A DNA stretch of 64,000 nucleotides, taken from Biomphalaria glabrata (Eukaryota > Mollusca > Gastropoda > Planorbidae). Positions 24,101-33,150 of this stretch are shown in pieces. The stretch covers positions 38,657,012 to 38,721,011 of the forward strand of contig NC_074719.1 of NCBI RefSeq assembly GCF_947242115.1. The letters run 5' to 3'. The stretch's first letter is position 1; every line of letters starts with the position of its first letter. The notes under the pieces were generated by a model. It had not been told where the DNA came from. It saw nothing but the letters and a program-made list of their open reading frames with translations, and ran no database searches. The position numbers and the translations under genes are program-made.

Positions 24101-24756
24101 GCATAGCGAGAGGGAGGCAAGGGTTAAGATGCCCCGGGCGCCACACACAGAGAGGCGCCAAAAGAATGAAAATTATTGTAGGTATTTTAGTTAGGTAATA
24201 CATTCTAAGGTTATTTGTATTACATTATTATTAAATACTTTTTATTTACAAGCCTATATTTCTATGTGATGTTCATAGAAAATTTGGGGGGGGGGGGAGC
24301 GCCAATCAAGTTTCTTGCCCCAGGGTACATTTTGCTCACTATACCTCTGCCCCTGAGTTCACCCACTGGGAAAGTAAAGAGTAAAGGCAGTTGTTGTGCT
24401 GGCTACATGACACCCTCATCAACTGTCTGCCATAGAAAGAAACATTCAGTTTGTATATCAAATCTGATTTGTGACAAAAAATGCTGCCTTTGTTGTTTTT
24501 TTTTGAATGCCTTTCTCCTTTCTTTTCAGCTTCCTTTTGCTTGCCTAACCCAGAATTTGTTGATGCAAACATGGTATCCAGATTTGATTGCTATGACCAT
24601 TTTCCTGCCATGGCAAAGATAGAATCTGGCAGAAAATGTGTGAGAAACGGTTGTGGCCGAGTGTCTTATTTCTTCTGCAGGAAATGTAGTGAATTTTTGT
24701 GCATCACTGGCACCGACATCAATGATGACTGCTTTTATTTATATCATCATCGCTGA
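12881..24756 (+). CDS. THAP-domain protein with C-terminal piggyBac-type cysteine-rich finger
   Basis: Seven exons: 12881-13103, 19031-19127, 19287-19407 (or ending 19335), 20674-20995, 21694-21830, 23677-23830, 24530-24756. All borders are GT/AG and phases match, giving 426 aa (402 with the short exon 3). Residues 1-88 form a THAP zinc finger: ligands Cys5, Cys10, Cys59 and His62, with Pro31, Trp41, Phe63 and an AVPTKF box (83-88), which is split between exons 1 and 2 upstream of that box. Residues ~108-351 are polar and acidic with no recognised fold and no transposase signature. Residues 375-425 have HFP, then Cys388, 393, 401, 404, 409, 419 and HH424-425, the layout of the cysteine-rich DNA-binding domain ending piggyBac transposases. 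Likely a nuclear DNA-binding protein built from two transposon-associated fingers. THAP call firm; piggyBac resemblance strong but made by eye; a single transcript is inferred from phases. A possible AATAAA lies at 25986. Confidence 0.82.
13395..13770 (-). mobile_element. LINE reverse-transcriptase C-terminal fragment
   Basis: Minus strand reads [20 protein letters not shown], then [18 protein letters not shown], then GNRKQGCPR across frame shifts. This is the standard tail of craniofacial-development-protein-like or RTE-type LINE ORFs in invertebrates. It lies in intron 1 of the THAP gene. Confidence 0.65.
13771..15306. other. AT-rich intron sequence
   Basis: Part of THAP intron 1. No gene or structured RNA seen. 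A LINE 3' tail (CTTCAAAAAAGAAGATAATTA) lies at about 15225-15300, the same 3' end seen at 46330, 58620 and 61975. Confidence 0.5.
15315..18158 (-). mobile_element. hAT DNA transposon, decayed (2.84 kb)
   Basis: Perfect 14-bp terminal inverted repeats, CAGTGGTCTTCAAC at the left and its complement at the right, and a perfect 8-bp target duplication ATCTATAG on both sides (15307-15314 and 18159-18166). This is diagnostic for hAT. C-rich subterminal blocks (CGCCCCC) lie at both ends. On the minus strand near 16100-16200 it reads [17 protein letters not shown], the C-terminal end of ZBED/hAT transposases. The rest of the transposase is broken by many stops. Inserted in THAP intron 1, with a smaller MITE nested in it at 16318-16498. 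Confidence 0.88.
16318..16498. mobile_element. hAT-type MITE nested in the hAT transposon
   Basis: Terminal inverted repeats related to CAGTGGCGTAGCTA: left end TAGAGGCGTAGCTAGG, right end CCTAGCTACGCCACTG. An imperfect 8-bp duplication flanks it (TGTGGCTC / TGTGCCTT, 6 of 8). Same family as 51239-51461 and probably 54711-55000. It carries GGGGGCC blocks internally and has no ORF. Confidence 0.7.
18592..18870 (+). repeat. tRNA-derived SINE, family A
   Basis: Good copy. Head GGCGCAGTGGCTGAGCGGTA (A box), GCGTTCGAATCCTGG (B box), then the shared body with CCACATGACACCC and CATCATCTGCCCTATAGACC, ending AAAGAGGAAC. It sits 160 bp before exon 2 of the THAP gene. Confidence 0.88.
19692..19897 (-). 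repeat. Decayed SINE, family A
   Basis: Minus-strand copy with the shared CAGATGATGTAAAGGTCA and CCACCTTTACTTTTCC segments. The head near 19880 is degraded, but its A-box-like CTGAGTGGTTAAG remains. It lies in THAP intron 3. Confidence 0.6.
20110..20250. repeat. Short tandem duplication (about 64 bp, ~2 copies)
   Basis: The segment ATTACAAAACCTCCACGATA followed by GAACATTACAGAACTTCCAT and GATACAACAT is repeated with a few changes. It is in THAP intron 3. No function is apparent. Confidence 0.6.
21000..21260. repeat. TA microsatellites around a partial SINE (family B)
   Basis: Long TA/TATG runs at 21000-21060 and 21140-21260. Between them 21061-21138 is the 3' end of a family B SINE on the minus strand (AGCGCTACTTTCATGCTTA, AGCATGCTCAGAGCGCTT). 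The open frames of Ile/Tyr repeats here are artefacts of TA runs. Confidence 0.8.
21900..22275. repeat. 41-bp minisatellite in THAP intron 5
   Basis: About nine copies of a unit containing GTATAAAGTAGCCTATC, TGTAGGTTG and GTAAAGGAGTG, starting roughly 70 bp after the exon 5 donor. Units vary mainly at CTGTAGG/CTTAGG, and one unit is shortened. Confidence 0.9.
22430..23130 (-). mobile_element. Two LINE 3' fragments (Jockey/CR1-like family)
   Basis: 22430-22545 and 22785-23130 match the C-terminal coding end and 3' tail seen at 46325-46960 and 61925-62300, for example GATTACGTC and the GAAGAAGGAGTATTTGTA segment. A decayed family B SINE (22265-22435) abuts the first. Multiple stops; intronic. 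Confidence 0.6.
23186..23474 (+). repeat. tRNA-derived SINE, family A
   Basis: Contains TTGCTGAGTGGTAAAG, a B-box-like CTTCGAATCCTGGTG, and the shared body and tail. A short internal duplication of CTTTACATCATCTGCC lies near 23406-23440. It ends about 200 bp before exon 6 of the THAP gene. Confidence 0.85.
24002..24440 (+). repeat. SINE family A copy interrupted by a MITE
   Basis: SINE head (TTGCCAAGTGGTAAAG) at about 24010. The body resumes at 24358 with TTCACCCACTGGG and GTGCTGGCTACATGACACCC. The intervening 254 bp is a separate insertion with its own target duplication. Confidence 0.75.
24096..24349. mobile_element. hAT-type MITE inside a SINE
   Basis: Inverted ends CAGAGGCATAGCGAG / CAGAGGTATAGTGAG and a perfect 8-bp target duplication CCCCTGAG (24088-24095 and 24350-24357). 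The duplicated octamer belongs to the interrupted SINE. Non-coding, with a G tract in the middle. It lies in the last intron of the THAP gene, ~180 bp before the final exon. Confidence 0.85.
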
Positions 24757-26560
24757 CATCCTTACATCAGGCCTCTGTTGAGTTATTTTAGACATTATTT
24801 CCATCAGTAACTATTTGATGGTTCTAGTACTTTATAAGCCTGGTCAGAAAGACTAAATTTTAAGAGCTGTTCCTAAAGGACTAATGGTGTTCTCTTGAAA
24901 ACTGCAACTGTGATACTCATGAAGCTTTCCAGCTCTGCTATGAAGGACACAGAGCATTTGTTTGGCAAAGTGTGGGTTCGATCCTTTTGTGGCCTGTCAA
25001 AGCTCTGGCTCATCATCTACACCTCTATCCCTGTTTAACATTGAGGCCTCAATTCTAAAAGGCTTAAAGTGATGATGTATTTAAAAAAAAAAGCTAAATA
25101 TGAAAATAATTTAAAAAAAAAACAAACTTATATAAGGAAAGAACTCCACACTTACTAGTCTCAATAATGTAGCTGTAGAAGGTTTTTCCCTTTTTATATC
25201 AAACAAAATAGTTTATTGCTTAAATTTTTTTTTATTGATTCCTGCTTTGTTAAGTTACAATAAGTAATTGTTTTAAAGTTTCAACTAATATGAGAATGGG
25301 GTGGGGGAGAACTAATGTGTTCAAAATGTTTGACAGCCATAACTTTTGATTGGACTATTGTGACTTTATTATTTTTTTTCCTTTTTCTTTTAAATGAATA
25401 GATTTATTACCTCATGCTTTTTTTTCCCCATTATCTTTTTAATGGATAGATTATAAACTTTTGCAATTTATGTTTTTAATTGATCAGAATGGGATACTTT
25501 CATAATAGATCATTGAAGTCCATATGTTAATTGCTTTTTTTAATGCTAACATGTAATACATTTTTCTATTTGTGTCACTGATTGATATAATTGGCTCGTG
25601 CTGTTCTTAGCATCTTTGGATTGTGATGGCAGAATGGTAAAGGCTTCTGAACAGATGAGTCTAGAGTTAGAAGCCCTGTGTCCGGTTTGAGGAACTCAAC
25701 TGGATACCTGATACATGGGTTGGGGGTGTGGTGCTGGACACATGACCCACTTATTTATCATCGGGTTGGGGGTGTGGTGCTGGACACATGACCCACTTAT
25801 TTATCATTGGTCATAGAAACTGGTGAGACTATGGTGCCTCCATAGGTTGCAAGGTCTGACATATTGCTTTTCAGTACTTTTGAGCTAGCAATTAATACAG
25901 TCTAGTTATCAACATAAATTATGAAGTTAATTTGATTGGACCAGAGTTTGCAAGAGCAAGATCCCATTTCTCTATTTCATAATGAAATAAAATTATGATA
26001 ACTTGTTTTTTTCATTGTTTGTTTATTTGTGAGCTAAGTCACATGACTTTTGCCTGAGTTGCTTTAAATTACAATGTAGATAAGACGCTCTGCACACTCA
26101 AACATTTATAAATAATTATTAAACTAGAAGATGCAAAAAAAATATTAGAGTTTACATAATTCAAAAAAAAAAAGTTTGGCATGCATCTAGCAGGAGAGTA
26201 AATGACATTACATTGCAATACACACGTCTGACAACAAGACATACTCATTCTACTGCTTCCAATAACTTGAAGTCATTGCCTAACCTTTCCAAATATAAAT
26301 TGTTGCTATATCTGGATCGAAATATGTGGGTGTAGCCTTTAAATTAAAATGTTTCAAAGCAAAAAATGTAAATCTTCTAGAAATATAGCAATGGGAGTGT
26401 ACTGAAACAAGAATTGACAAAATAAAAAGCTTATTAGATGATCACCAGAAGTAGAATCTAGATCAACTTTTTAAAAAATTTACACAATTATTTTATATAG
26501 TTTGTAGTGTGTGCTTTCTTAAGCTTAAAATTATAAGTGCTGCATAACATAAGAGTGTTT
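24757..26560. other. THAP 3' flank and AT-rich intergenic sequence
   Basis: Includes the presumed 3' UTR, a decayed SINE-like segment at 24940-25075 with a B-box-like GGGTTCGATCC, a degenerate family A SINE at 25617-25880, and a 45-bp direct duplication of GGTTGGGGGTGTGGTGCTGG plus flank at 25717-25804. No gene seen. Confidence 0.5.
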
Positions 26561-26624
26561 GTTTGTCTCATTGTATAAGATTGTTGTATTGCAATAACAT
26601 AATTCTTCGAACCGACTCTTTTTG

Positions 26625-27440
26625 GAGATCTTCATACATGGAGATAAATATTGTAATAATGGCAGCCATGTCTTCGATTCCGAAGATTATGGATGACTGC
26701 AGTGTTGAAAACGCAAACTCAGTTAAAGACCTGCCTATGTTTCTACACTTGATGCAGCCTAAACCGTTGTCCACCGGGGGTCTATTTAATCCATAACTTG
26801 CAAGCTTGTTGGTGTATCGGTGTAGAGAAGAAGACGGAAGTATTGATAAGGGAAGCATTTTAATAACCCATATAATAATGTTATGCTTTTTTCAGCGCTG
26901 TGGGATCACATTTCTAAATTCTTTCTTTTGTAGCACAAAGTAATTTTATTCTTTAGTTGACAACAGTCATCGTCCATTACGTTCTATGCATTCTTTAATT
27001 TGTCTATATTTTAATCTCTCAATCTTCCTTTTTTTTGGATTAGTTTGAACTAAAAATCAAATCAAATAGTAACAAAGAGCAGATTACTGTGATTAATTTC
27101 CAGTCTGAAAATCTCCATCAAAGTAAATAAAGCAAAAGAAAAGAGTGTGCTCGATTAAACAATATTTAAAATTAACATTTAAATTACAAGTGAAGTTAGG
27201 TATAATAATACACATCTTACTATAAAATACAATACTTAAGGCTTGATTCGTTCAAATCTCTTGCCTTTGTAAGCATAATTTGTATAATAATAATATTGGC
27301 AATGCCTTCAATTCGGAAGATTACAAAGAGGTGCAGAGTTTCACAAACCCTGTTGCGACCTGCATATTTTCCATACATGAAGCAGACAAAGCCGTTTTCC
27401 GTTGGGGTCCTATTTAAGTTTTCTGCCCCAGTCTTCAATA
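26625..27440 (-). repeat. Two diverged copies of one dispersed repeat
   Basis: 26625-26800 and 27285-27440 align on the minus strand. Both have TTAAATAG, then an ACGG segment, then GCAGGTC, then ATCTTCnGAATnGAAG and an ATT-rich tail. Peptides from the two are similar, but this follows from shared nucleotide sequence; there is no intact gene. It is probably a LINE or SINE 3' end. About two thirds of bases match by eye. Confidence 0.5.
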
Positions 27441-27654
27441 AGTGCTTTTCTTTAGCAATGCTTAATTAAATGAGATGACGCCTGCATGAGGGCACCTATG
27501 TCAATTTGTCGCGCCGATGGCAACATATTTAACATACGGCGCTTGATCTCCCCGTTCTAAAATTAAAGAGTGTTAACTGGCTGACCAATATAAATAGTTC
27601 TAGATGAAAAAATATGTTAGGAGCATTTTGAAAATGATGATAACAAAATAGTAG

Positions 27655-28300
27655 GGTCTACATTTAACAACGAGTAGCAACAACAATAATAATAATTGAA
27701 TTGATATAGCGCTGTAAATAATGCGCTATGATAACATAGCAGACATAAACACCAGAGTTAAAAGGATATTAAAAAGTTTTGAACAGATAGTTTTTAGTGT
27801 TCTTGGTTGTAGTGAAGCATTTTGTATGTCTGAGCTCAATGGGAAGCGAGTTCCAAACTTTGGTTTATGCTCTGAAAAATCCCGCAAACCGTAACTTTCT
27901 AGGGATCTCTAAGGGACATATAGCGATCAGTTCAGTAACGTACAAGGCATTTCTTTGTTGTAGTAGATGCACTTATGTCAAAGTCTGGCCACGTTGTAGT
28001 TGATTACTGCATTCACAGGAAGCCAGTGGAGTGTGTGCAAGAGAATAGCGGCTGAATGACGTCATGCTTTCTGTACAGCGTTGCCCTGAATTCACTGCAG
28101 CTAATGATTATGTCATCGGATAGGCCTATACCTGCTAGTGCGGCATTACAGTAGTCAGTACGAATTACAAAGCTAGATTTTTTGTTTACTATAGGCCCCT
28201 ATTGTCAAATATGATCGGATCTGGCCATTATCTGTGTTGCTGCAGCTAAAGACCATTGCAGAGCTGAAGCATGTAAGTCAAAGCTGGCGTTTACAGCTAG
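27655..28300. repeat. Dispersed repeat of uncertain class
   Basis: Contains GGGAAGCGAGTTCCAAACTT and, further on, AGGAAGCCAGTGGAGTGTGT and ATTACAGTAGTCAGTACG. These segment types recur in invertebrate dispersed repeats. It begins near a TATAGCGCTGTAAATAATGC segment. No conserved ORF. Confidence 0.4.
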
Positions 28301-28469
28301 ATTTAAACCTCACAGCTATTAAACCTTTTAAAACTATAAAGTTTAATGAAGGAGTTGAGTCGAAAAAATCAATAATATTAACATAAACCTAGTAGCCAAC
28401 AACATATAAAAGTAACGAAAGCTTTTTCACCTACATCTTCATTTTTTTCTTTTCGGAGGAGGGTAATAG

Positions 28470-29580
28470 GTTTGAAAGTAGGTCCTAGTAAGCACGACAT
28501 CGAGTCCTAGTGTTTCTTTGAAAGCTTGACATCGAGTCCTAGTGTTTCTTTGAAAGCTTGACATCGAGTCCTAGTGTTTCTTTGAAAGCTTGACATCGAG
28601 TCCTAGTGTTTCTTTGAAAGCTTGACATCGAGTCCTAGTGTTTCTTTGAAAGCTTGACATCGAGTCCTAGTGTTTCTTTGAAAGCTTGACATCGAGTCCT
28701 AGTGTTTCTTTGAAAGCTTGACATCGAGTCCTAGTGTTTCTTTGAAAGCTTGACATCGAGTCCTAGTGTTTCTTTGAAAGCTTGACATCGAGTCCTAGTG
28801 TTTCTTTGAAAGCTTGACATCGAGTCCTAGTGTTTCTTTGAAAGCTTGACATCGAGTCCTAGTGTTTCTTTGAAAGCTTGACATCGAGTCCTAGTGTTTC
28901 TTTGAAAGCTTGACATCGAGTCCTAGTGTTTCTTTGAAAGCACGACATCGAGTCCTAGTGTTTCTTTGAAAGCTTGACATCGAGTCCTAGTGTTTCTTTG
29001 AAAGCACGACATCGAGTCCTAGTGTTTCTTTGAAAGCTTGACATCGAGTCCTAGTGTTTCTTTGAAAGCTTGACATCGAGTCCTAGTGTTTCTTTGAAAG
29101 CACGACATCGAGTCCTAGTGTTTCTTTGAAAGCTTGACATCGAGTCCTAGTGTTTCTTTGAAAGCTTGACATCGGGTCCTAGTGTTTCTTTGAAAGCACG
29201 ACATCGAGTCCTAGTGTTTCTTTGAAAGCACGACATCGAGTCCTAGTGTTTCTTTGAAAGCTTGACATCGAGTCCTAGTGTTTCTTTGAAAGCTTGACAT
29301 CGAGTCCTAGTGTTTCTTTGAAAGCTTGACATCGAGTCCTAGTGTTTCTTTGAAAGCACGACATCGAGTCCTAGTGTTTCTTTGAAAGCTTGACATCGAG
29401 TCCTAGTGTTTCTTTGAAAGCACGACATCGAGTCCTAGTGTTTCTTTGAAAGCTTGACATCGAGTCCTAGTTTTTCTTTGAAAGCACGACATCGTGTCCA
29501 AGTGTTTCTTTGAAAGCACGACATTGGGTCCTAGTGTTTCTTTGAAAGCACGACATCGGGTCCAAGTGTTTCTTTGAAAC
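28470..29580. repeat. 32-bp minisatellite, about 34 copies
   Basis: Unit: GACATCGAGTCCTAGTGTTT plus CTTTGAAAGCTT, 32 bp. The first third is homogeneous (AAGCTTGAC). Later units alternate irregularly with an AAGCACGAC variant, and the last units diverge further (CGGGTCC, CGTGTCC). The period is not a multiple of three and no frame stays open. It lies about 430 bp downstream of the GPCR gene stop. Confidence 0.95.
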
Positions 29581-29784
29581 AGTTTGATCTTGTTCTCAAG
29601 GTGTCAGAAACTGGAGTGGCAATCAATGTCATATACAGAGCAGGGGGGTGCTAACGTAGGTATACAGTAAGGAAAAAAAAGTGAAATAAAATTTACTGCA
29701 TTCATTATATAAAAACAAACTAATGTCACAAAAATATTTTCTTTCAATGAAAGCATTAATTATGCTTAACTGAGCTTAACTTAT

Positions 29785-29877
29785 AGTTATAATGTTTTTT
29801 GTTTGGTGTAATGCACAAATTGTAAGACAAATTTCCTTACGGATAATAAAGATTATTATTATTATTATTATTATTAA
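29785..29877. repeat. LINE-like 3' end with ATT microsatellite
   Basis: CAAATTGTAAGACAAATTTC, then CCTTACGGATAATAAAG and (ATT)n. This is a common 3' terminus of CR1/L2-like LINEs in molluscs. Only the tail is present. Confidence 0.45.
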
Positions 29878-30010
29878 GTAGCGATACATACTTGTAGCAT
29901 TTCCTTTTTATTCTTTCAGTATAATAAGTACAGTAAACAAATAAACGTATTTCCTCTTTTTTTTTCATAATCACTGTATACCTTCTTGTGTCCCTGTATT
30001 TATGTTCTTT

Positions 30011-31066
30011 CTAACAGTGAATAGTCTCTTTCAATAGTTTTCTAAACTTTTTATTCAAAGCCACATAGATGAAGAAATTACTCGCACTGCAAACGTTGTC
30101 TAGGAAGTAAATTGCAAGGGACAACGCGAGCGCTAGTTCCCTTGAGTTGTAATCTTCATTCTGATTTACAAAGTCGGCAAAGTATTCTATAACGCTTGCA
30201 AACTTTGTGATCGAGAACACTGCGCATACTGTTAGTAACATCCTCGTAGTTTTTGAAGAACTCGCTTTTGTTTTCGCCGAGGCCGATGAAACCAAAGATC
30301 TTCTTTTTGCCAGTGTTAACTTAACTTTTGTGGCTATAAGCAACGATCCTAGTGTTACTACTATAAATGGCATGTACAGCCCAAGAGGAATTACGACATA
30401 AAGATTTGTCACCACAAATAAATCGTCCAAATAGATCAAAATGCTTCCAGCATAAAGGTCCCAAAATTTAAAATATTGAAATGAAAAACGATACAATGTG
30501 AAATTGTACAGAGGCCAGGGTAGCCATATGACGTAAGCCAAGATGACTGCAAGCCACGCCCTCTTTGTTGTTACAATAGCTGCGAATTTTAGAGGGAAAA
30601 AAACGGCGATAAATCTTTCGAGAGTTATGAAGGTAACAATGGCAGCGCTTAATTTCACGCCGTATACATTGAATCCGTGAATGATTATAGTTAATATGTA
30701 AAGAATATAACATTCTGTCTCACTGTACTCCCATAATGTAATGTGGTTAGGTTTTTTGCCAGGTAGAAATGACGTAAACCTTGGGATATTCACAGAGGCA
30801 ATCAGAACGAAAGTGTCGGCAACACAGAGCGCTGAAAGAAGAACGTTTGAAGGTTTGCTGAAGCCTGACTTGACCAGAACAACAATGCTGAGAATGTTTC
30901 CTGTGATTCCAAACAAGGCGATGATGGGGTTGACTAGAACTGTGGCGAATGTGTTGATAACATAAAGTATTGGTATGTCGATTATCAAAAGCGGTTGGAG
31001 TGTTCCATTTACAAATGATGTCAAAGTATCTGTGGTGTTTCCATCCTTAACAGATGTTCCCATCAT
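30011..31066 (-). CDS. Rhodopsin-like GPCR, molluscan chemosensory-receptor type
   Basis: Single-exon seven-transmembrane receptor of 351 residues, probably at the plasma membrane of sensory cells. Start chosen at the ATG at 31064-31066; the open frame extends two codons further only through a TTG. Seen: N-terminal NTT and NGT glycosylation sites (Asn10, Asn20), TM1 with GITGN (Asn57), TM2 with LCVAD (Asp84), a conserved Cys119 before TM3, ERF in place of DRY (150-152), WLPWP in TM4, a basic Ser/Lys-rich third loop, and TM7 with NFFIY in place of NPxxY. A Ser/Lys-poor short tail ends ETIHC. A possible AATAAA signal lies about 100 bp downstream (29907-29912). Ligand unknown; the family resembles lineage-expanded gastropod chemosensory or peptide-like receptors. 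It is related to the receptor at 62585, sharing GF-KPSN, NIP, GKKP and TKR motifs. Confidence 0.9.
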   Translation of the reverse strand: MMGTSVKDGNTTDTLTSFVNGTLQPLLIIDIPILYVINTFATVLVNPIIALFGITGNILSIVVLVKSGFSKPSNVLLSALCVADTFVLIASVNIPRFTSFLPGKKPNHITLWEYSETECYILYILTIIIHGFNVYGVKLSAAIVTFITLERFIAVFFPLKFAAIVTTKRAWLAVILAYVIWLPWPLYNFTLYRFSFQYFKFWDLYAGSILIYLDDLFVVTNLYVVIPLGLYMPFIVVTLGSLLIATKVKLTLAKRRSLVSSASAKTKASSSKTTRMLLTVCAVFSITKFASVIEYFADFVNQNEDYNSRELALALSLAIYFLDNVCSASNFFIYVALNKKFRKLLKETIHC

Positions 31067-31131
31067 GATCAATGCACTATATTAGACATTATTATTAATG
31101 TTCAAAATTTATGTTCCTTATCTTACAGTTC

Positions 31132-31385
31132 AGCAGGCACAGTGGCTGAACGGTAAAGCGTTTAGATTCTAAACAGAGGGTCACGGGTTAGAATCCTGGT
31201 GGAGACTGGGTTTTTTATTTCGGGATCTTTGGCACACAGCTCTAATGGGCACCTGATATCAGTCTAGGAAAAGTTAAGCGGTTGGTCGTTGTGCTGGCCA
31301 CATGACACCCTCGTTAACCGATGAACTTTACATCATCTGCCCTATAGACCACAAGGTCTACACAAGGTCTGAAAGGGGAACTATT
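31132..31385 (+). repeat. tRNA-derived SINE, family A
   Basis: Head AGGCACAGTGGCTGAACGGT, B box GGGTTAGAATCCTGG, then the shared body with CATCATCTGCCCTATAGACC and tail GTCTGAAAGGGGAAC. It lies 65 bp upstream of the GPCR start codon on the opposite strand. Confidence 0.85.
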
Positions 31386-31792
31386 ATACAGTTCCAAACA
31401 AACAAAAAATATTAAAACAGTAAGCCTACAAATTTGTTATTTTATCTATTCGTTTTTACTAGAACAAGAAGAACCAATAGTTCTGATTCTCAGTACCATC
31501 TTACACTTTGTTATTTTTTTTTTTTTTTTAAATAGGGCAAATAAAAGAATTTTTGATTTATTTAAAATAATATTTAAGTTTAGAGAAAATGTTGAATGAA
31601 AGACGTGTCTATTGAAATCTTTTGGTCACTTTTAAAACGTTCAATGTTTTCTTCGTTTACAGCTAACAAAATGCATCAGTACATAAGTGTTCTATTGTCT
31701 TCGTACGATGTCGAGACGTATATAATTAGATGAGGTGGGCTGACTTGGTGTGCATTTTCTAAATTTCTGCTAATATACAAAATCTCTTTGTA

Positions 31793-32023
31793 GTGGGAAG
31801 CGTGGTCGAGAGGTGCGCTTGAACTTGGCTTGGCTTGGCTAGAAGGGGGCTCGAGGTTCCACACCCGACTCGGGCAGAATTGTGTCTACTGAGCGCCTAA
31901 AGGCAGCACGGAAAACCAACTCCCCCTCACTGGTCCACAAAAGAGATTGGACCATAAGCGCTCTGAGCATGCTTTAAGCATGAAAGTAGCGCTATAAAAA
32001 AGCTATAATAATAATAATAATAA
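31793..32023 (+). repeat. tRNA-derived SINE, family B, with AAT tail
   Basis: Begins TGGGAAGCGTGGTCGAGAGG, contains GGGCTCGAGGTTCCACACCC (B-box-like), CTAAAGGCAGCACGGAA and CATAAGCGCTCTGAGCATGC, and ends in (AAT)n. Partial copies lie at 21061, 22265, 42755 and 47054. Confidence 0.85.
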
Positions 32024-32434
32024 TCTTGTTAGTTAGACTTTCAAACACATTTTTTAAAAAATACCTAGGCATTATTTTTCCTGTCTAATTCTATTTATTA
32101 TTCCTTTCTAGAGTAAGGGTACTAGAAATAAAGATTTATCATTTGACTTTGAGTACTATGAACATTATTTATATTTCTGCAAAGATTTATTTTAGGTTAC
32201 GGTCTAGTAGTAGTACTGTGAAATATATCTTTAACTAACATCGTACGTCAATTGTAATGCACCATATTTTTTTTAAAATTTCATAAGCAAATTAAAATGT
32301 AGAAGACATTTTGGGCTAATGTCTCACAAAGTCTGCTTGAGTTATAAACATTAGGGAAAAAAAAACATGAGGAAGGCAACAGGAAGAAATACCAGAAAGA
32401 ATTCGCCAGTAGCGTCAGAACGGAAGCCTCGATG

Positions 32435-33150
32435 CAGGGTCTGCCTTAAGCCACTGCAACCTATGCGGCCGCAGTGGGCCCCGCACTTTTATAGGCCCGG
32501 CGCTAATTCGGCGCCTTCGACATTGTCACGGAGGTCACGGCTCATTCGAGGTGTAAATTACTAAATTAAACCATTATAACTTTTAACGGGGTTTCCGAGG
32601 CCTCCTGATTTTCCGTGAGCTCCTGGAAATCTTCTAAAATTATAAAAATCTCCTAAAAATCTAAAAAAGTCTTTTAAAAAATAGACAAAAGTGTCATCTT
32701 TAAGACATATTCGGTTAAATACCGCTAAAACCCGACTAGAAATTTTAGCTTATCTGTCCGCGAATTAAAGATACATTGCTTTCCTAAACTACTTTGTTGC
32801 AGAATATTTTTAACAATACCCGTAGCTGTGGCATCTGCTGAAAGAAGCTTTTCGCGCCTCAAACTAATCAAGAATTACTTGAGGTCAACGATTCACGAAG
32901 ACAGATTGAACAAATTGGCAATTCTTGCTATTGAGTATGATCTATGTAAAAAAATATAACTTTGACGATGTATTGTATGACTTCGCTACATGCAAGGCTC
33001 GTAAAATTTGATCATGATTTTGTACTTAATAAAGAATGAATAAAATATAATGAGTTTTTTTTCTAATACAAAATCTCAATCTTCACTTATTATCCTTATT
33101 CCTACCCAGACTGGGCCCCGTGCTATCCGTTTCGCATAGGGCCCCGCCAT
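32435..33150 (+). mobile_element. hAT transposon remnant with C-terminal dimerisation domain
   Basis: At 32815-33000 it reads VASAERSFSRLKLIKNYLRS, then EDRLNKLAILAIEYDL, the hAT C-terminal dimerisation region (hATC). The left edge CAGGGTCTGCCTTAAG resembles a CAGGGCCGGACTTAAC terminus. The frame closes shortly after and most of the transposase is missing. Sister fragments lie at 47191-47768 and 61535-61850. Confidence 0.7.

Noticed and set aside
28470-29580. CRISPR-like direct repeats
   Set aside because: Units are contiguous, with no unique spacers, and the genome is eukaryotic.
31067-31072. Two extra N-terminal codons of the minus-strand GPCR
   Set aside because: The extension starts with TTG. 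The first ATG is at 31064-31066 and is the normal eukaryotic start.
32367-32564. 65-codon ORF at the left end of a hAT remnant
   Set aside because: Overlaps the transposon terminus and shows no family resemblance.
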